64,000 bases of DNA from Mytilus edulis (Eukaryota > Mollusca > Bivalvia > Mytilida > Mytilidae): NCBI RefSeq assembly GCF_963676685.1, contig NC_092349.1, positions 38,298,293 through 38,362,292 on the forward strand. Reading direction: 5' to 3'. The notes beneath the pieces were generated by a model. The model saw only the letters and a list, made by a program, of their open reading frames with translations. It ran no database searches and was not told the DNA's origin. The translations under genes and the position numbers were made by a program. Within the stretch, counting starts at the first letter, position 1. The number at the start of each line of letters is the position of its first letter. Shown in pieces: positions 60,606-64,000 of the stretch.

Positions 60606-60833
60606 TTGATACATTGTACATTGTGTATTGATGATATTGAGGATGAAATGCATTTTATTTTATCATGTCCATTATATTCTAATCTGCGTGAATGTTTGAT
60701 TAAACCATATTATTGGCGTAAGCCATCTGTTTATAAACTGTTACAATTATTAAGCACTACTAATGTAAAAGACTTGTGCAACTTGGGAAAATATATATTT
60801 AGAGCACTGCAGCTCAGAAATGACTGTTTTTAG
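60606..60833 (+). pseudogene. C-terminal fragment of a non-LTR retrotransposon protein
   Basis: Plus-strand frame HCTLCIDDIEDEMHFILSCP then LYSNLRE...LIKPYYW and LLSTTNVKDLCNLGKYIF. The C-x2-C...H-x4-C zinc motif and the following 'CPLYS-LR' wording are characteristic of the C-terminus of LINE reverse transcriptases (zf-RVT type, from memory). No upstream RT domain is present, as expected of a 5'-truncated copy. It begins without ATG. Confidence 0.65.
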
Positions 60834-60839
60834 TAAAAT

Positions 60840-61530
60840 GATTTGTAATTCATTTGTTACAAATATTTTCTATTTGGAATTATATTTATATGTATTTATT
60901 TTTTGTGTATTTAAAACTTCTGTCTGTTTTGTCATGATCGTATATTTTTGTAATATATATTTAGTATATATTGATTATACATGTACCTATATGTTATATG
61001 TATACCACGTAAACTGGCTTCGGCTCTAGTGATATACAGACAGAACGACTAGGTAGATATATGGTTCTTCGCACTAGAAGACAATCGCTTTTGGTGACTT
61101 TTTACATAAATAAAACGGCTGTTTTGCATCGGTTTAGATTTTAACATCTACATGTTACACAAATACAAAAATATATCAAGTAATAGAATACATTAGTAAA
61201 ATGAGGTACAGTCAGTGAACATTTCGATTTTTTCGTGTTACTTTTAATAAAAAAAAATAGTTTAAAAAAAAAGAATTTCGAGATTATTTTTTCATATTTT
61301 TTGATGAAATTTTCAGTTTGATTAGAATTTCCCTTGTTTTTTTAAGGATTTTTTTTAATTATTTTGATTTATCATTAATTGCATTTCGTTTATTTTTGAT
61401 ATATTTTCCTCTTAAAAAGTTTGAATTGGTTTTAGTCTTAGATACGTGATTTTGTTATTAGTATTATCGGATTTGAACTAACTTCATACAGTAACTGTGA
61501 GTAATCTCAGAATTCTATCTTGTGTCTTCG
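60840..61530. other. Noncoding AT-rich DNA
   Basis: No exon or repeat unit could be supported. T- and A-runs are frequent. Confidence 0.4.
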
Positions 61531-61539
61531 GTGTTTTCT

Positions 61540-61970
61540 TAGTTGTTTTGTGCTCTGTATTGTTCTGATGAGTTAAACATGTTACACACTTTTCAACTGA
61601 TTTTTATGGTTTGTTCTTATGTTGTGCTGTCACATCACTATCACGAGTAAGGTGAGGGATCGATCGCCCGCAAACATGCTTAACAGTATGCGCCTGTCCG
61701 AAGGCAAAAACCTTAATAAAGTGGTTGTCATTTGTCGCTGTATATCGTATTTATTGTTTGTTTATTGTTTTTTACATAAGTCATGCCATGTCATTAGTTT
61801 TTTCGTTTGAATTGATTTCTATTTGGCAATTTGGGGATAGCCTGCTTTGTGGTATGGGTTTGCTAATTTTTAAAGGCCGTGCGGTGACCATAGTAGCTAA
61901 CCTCTACGTTACTTGGTCTCTAGTTGAGGGTTGTCTATGGCATAGCTTCATGGTAGGGTATGAACGAAGT
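61540..61970 (+). repeat. SINE-like bivalve repeat, diverged long copy
   Basis: In the same block order as 13770-14080: 'GTCACATCACTATCACGAGT', 'CCCGCAAACATGCTTAACAG', 'GCGCCTGTCCGAAGGCAAAA', 'AGTGGTTGTCATTTGTCGCT', 'TTTTTCGTTTGAATTGATTT' and 'AAAGGCCGTGCGGTGACCAT'. Open frames across it are incidental. Confidence 0.65.
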
Positions 61971-61974
61971 TAAA

Positions 61975-63540
61975 ATGATCAAATAACTCATTTGTTTTAC
62001 ATTTATTCATGTACTTTTTATTATTCATCTGCCTGATTATATATGTTTGTGCAAAAATTTTTCCCTTCGTCATGTTTTGACTAATTTGCTTGAGATGTCT
62101 CCATAAGTGCAGAAAGTACAAAACATAAAAAAAGGGGTATCGTTGTCTGCACTTTTTTTTTCGATTAAGCAACAGTTGAAGATTATCAAAACGTGCGTTT
62201 TTCGAAGTTTTCATTTATGAGTAGGATTTCTTACTTAATACATAAAACATGTATAATGGCATTTTTTAATATAAGATAAGCATAAGATAGAAAAAGTATA
62301 AAATAAAATAAAAATGAAAATAGGACTGTCACAAAATAACACAAGCAAACAATAAACAATGAACAATATAAACATGTAACATTAAAATACAAATTATAAT
62401 GAAAACAAATGATATAGGGTATCGATTCATGATATGCACAGCAAAAACACACAAAAAGCAAACGAACAGCACTTTTATTTTCTTCTTAAACTAGTTATTT
62501 GATAGTTTTGTTCTTTTCATTGTCATCAAAATGAATTTAAATCTAAACACATAAAAGAATAATGGGTCAGTATACATAATATATAACGAAGTGTAAAAAA
62601 CTAATTTTTGATAGTATGTGTTAATCGTGATTGTCTTATTGGTCTCTTCTATTTTTATTAATGTTTTTTACTTAATTATTTCGAAAAGTTAGTAACCAAC
62701 TTAAGAAACGATAGCAGTTATAAGCACGACAAGATATCCAGAAAAAAAGTCAAGGAAATAGTTTTATTTACTCCTTATTTAGTTTAACCTGTCCTTAAAT
62801 GATGGCCATAAAAAAATATATTCTGAGAATAGCTCTTGAATTAACCTGGTCTCCACATCACTCAATGCTTTAAAAATGGCTGGTAATGCTCTTATGATTT
62901 AAATATTTCCTTTGTTTGACAATTGCGTTATTCATGCTCCTGAAAGCCTCTAGTTTTATCTTTTATGTATGGGTTTTAAAAGGGTCAAATTTTAATTTTG
63001 AAGATAAAATGGTTACTGATAAAATATTCTCATGCTAAATATTTTATTTTTAAAAGTCTCATGAAAAAAGTAACATCAATGAGACTAGACTGGATATACC
63101 ATAAGTTAGGCGCAAACAGAGAGGCAGACGCTTACCCTGCCGACACAGCAGTTACTGATTCTTTTAGAGTTAATGCATTTCCCTCCGTTTCTATTGTTTC
63201 CACCTTGATTGTAAGCTTTTACATGGGTTTAAGAGATTTAAACATCGTTAAATACTATTGCCATTTTTTTACTCAGTTGTTTTACCAGAACTCTTTAGGA
63301 ATAAAATGAATTCAACATGCTTTCCTGATATTTAATTAGCACCTTCTGGTTGAGATTGCTAGACTTTGACTGACATATTTGTTTCAAATTAAATAATAAT
63401 AAAAAAAAATACTTTGTCATTCCTGTACATAGACACGTTTTACAATGGAGAATCACATACATTATAAATACTTTATGCATGGAATAGAGAATATCTGTGA
63501 CGATTACCACAGTCATGTTTCAAGTGTCGTAGGTACAACC
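61975..63540. other. Noncoding DNA without recognised features
   Basis: AT-rich. A short segment at 63060-63200 is less AT-biased ('GGCGCAAACAGAGAGGCAGA') and open on the plus strand for 103 codons, but shows no family resemblance or splice context that I could support. Confidence 0.4.
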
Positions 63541-63559
63541 TGTTCCTGTCATCGACTGT

Positions 63560-64000
63560 GACATTCCCAAATACGACTTATCAAGAATTTGTACAGGCTC
63601 TGATCTGTTATATCCTTTATCTCTGGTTCGATGGGATAGATGCGTTCAACATAGTCACCAAATTTTGAATTTTTTGGTGAGAGAACATCATCTTTATAGC
63701 AGAAAGTAAATTTAAAAGATACTGCTTACTTCTTTTCTTTCTGTCAAGAAGTTCCTGTATGAAGTCAGTCTCATAAGAATAAATGAACAAGTCGGTAAGA
63801 AGAGGTGCACAGTTGGTTACCATGGGAATGCCGATAGTTGAAAAACACGTCCTCTAAACGTAACAAATATGTTGTCAATAAAAAAATCAAGCATTTTGAT
63901 AATGTCAGTTTCAGAGATTTTTTTTGTTTGAATCAGAGTGATTTTTTACAAAGTAGGATTTATCCCTCTCTTGTATCTACGTTGGCCAATCTTTTTTATG
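63560..64000 (-). pseudogene. Degraded reverse transcriptase (Penelope-like family?), runs off the window edge
   Basis: Minus-strand reading from the right edge gives SDSNKKISETDIIKMLDFLI then DNIFVTFRGRVF, then GIPMVTNCAPLLTDLFIYSY followed by ETDFIQELL. After a frameshift it gives YKDDVLSPKNSKFGDYVERI and YPIEPEIKD. YKDD stands where this family has YIDD, the catalytic motif C. It is the same family as the relic at 4500-4670. I recall related proteins from many aquatic animals; assignment to Penelope-like elements is tentative. It is broken and presumably dead. Confidence 0.7.

Noticed and set aside
63000-63309. 103-codon plus-strand frame as a gene
   Set aside because: Its middle is less AT-rich but shows no recognisable family and no supporting splice sites.

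Overview
This window reads as nuclear DNA from a bivalve mollusc, most likely a mussel (Mytilus or a close relative). That call rests on split genes with short exons, visibly AT-rich introns, and many interspersed repeats that I recognise from memory as typical of bivalve genomes. Examples are the 'TTGTCTCATTGGCA...CACATCTTCTTAT' SINE-like family, the tandem elements ending in 'GGGGCATAAAAA' or 'GGCGGGGCCCTA', and the 'GGCGGATCCAG' palindromic MITE. No bacterial gene organisation is present.

Three host gene units are supported. Two are tandem paralogues of microsomal glutathione S-transferase 3 (MGST3, MAPEG family), both on the minus strand, rebuilt here exon by exon from splice sites and homology. 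Copy A is compact (1221-6758, five coding exons, 165 aa). Its second intron needs a GC-AG splice and its C-terminus is divergent. Copy B (20449-46674, five coding exons, 145 aa) has a 21-kb first intron and two tandem, equal-length (130 nt) alternative coding first exons. Including both would shift the frame. The third unit is an intronless-coding TRIM-like protein (52275-53918, minus, 547 aa) with two B-boxes, a coiled coil and an NHL-type propeller, and no RING.

Most of the remaining DNA is mobile or repetitive. From left to right: a degraded reverse-transcriptase relic and an inverted duplication inside copy A; a long-inverted-repeat element (8.13-9.34 kb); a TIR element with repeated 'CGCTAAAGTGCGATGG' ends (9.36-10.74 kb) hosting a nested 299-bp hAT-like MITE with an 8-bp target duplication; a 169-bp-period array element (11.95-13.27 kb); a hAT element with a perfect 8-bp TSD and a two-exon BED-finger-only ORF (14.575-16.215 kb); a TIR element carrying a ~147-bp-period array (17.79-19.87 kb); a ~175-bp-period array next to exon 4 of copy B; and a 2.2-kb element with identical 451-bp direct repeats (25.289-27.486 kb).

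The most striking structure is a ~16.5-kb array of about 16 units of ~0.89 kb (28.65-45.21 kb), wholly inside intron 1 of MGST3 copy B. Its units carry clustered AGGTCA half-sites and, at some junctions, a 51-bp minisatellite whose copies fold as covarying hairpins. One unit is interrupted by a 1.46-kb TA-flanked DNA transposon, and sister units give the exact empty site.

Right of the MGST3 first exons come small MITEs, a 21-bp minisatellite, the TRIM-like gene, a near full-length but broken RTE-like LINE (54.79-58.45 kb), further SINE-like pieces, a non-LTR C-terminal fragment (60.6 kb) and a degraded reverse transcriptase running off the right edge. No tRNA, rRNA or CRISPR array was found by eye. 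Exon structures are predictions from sequence and have no transcript support here.
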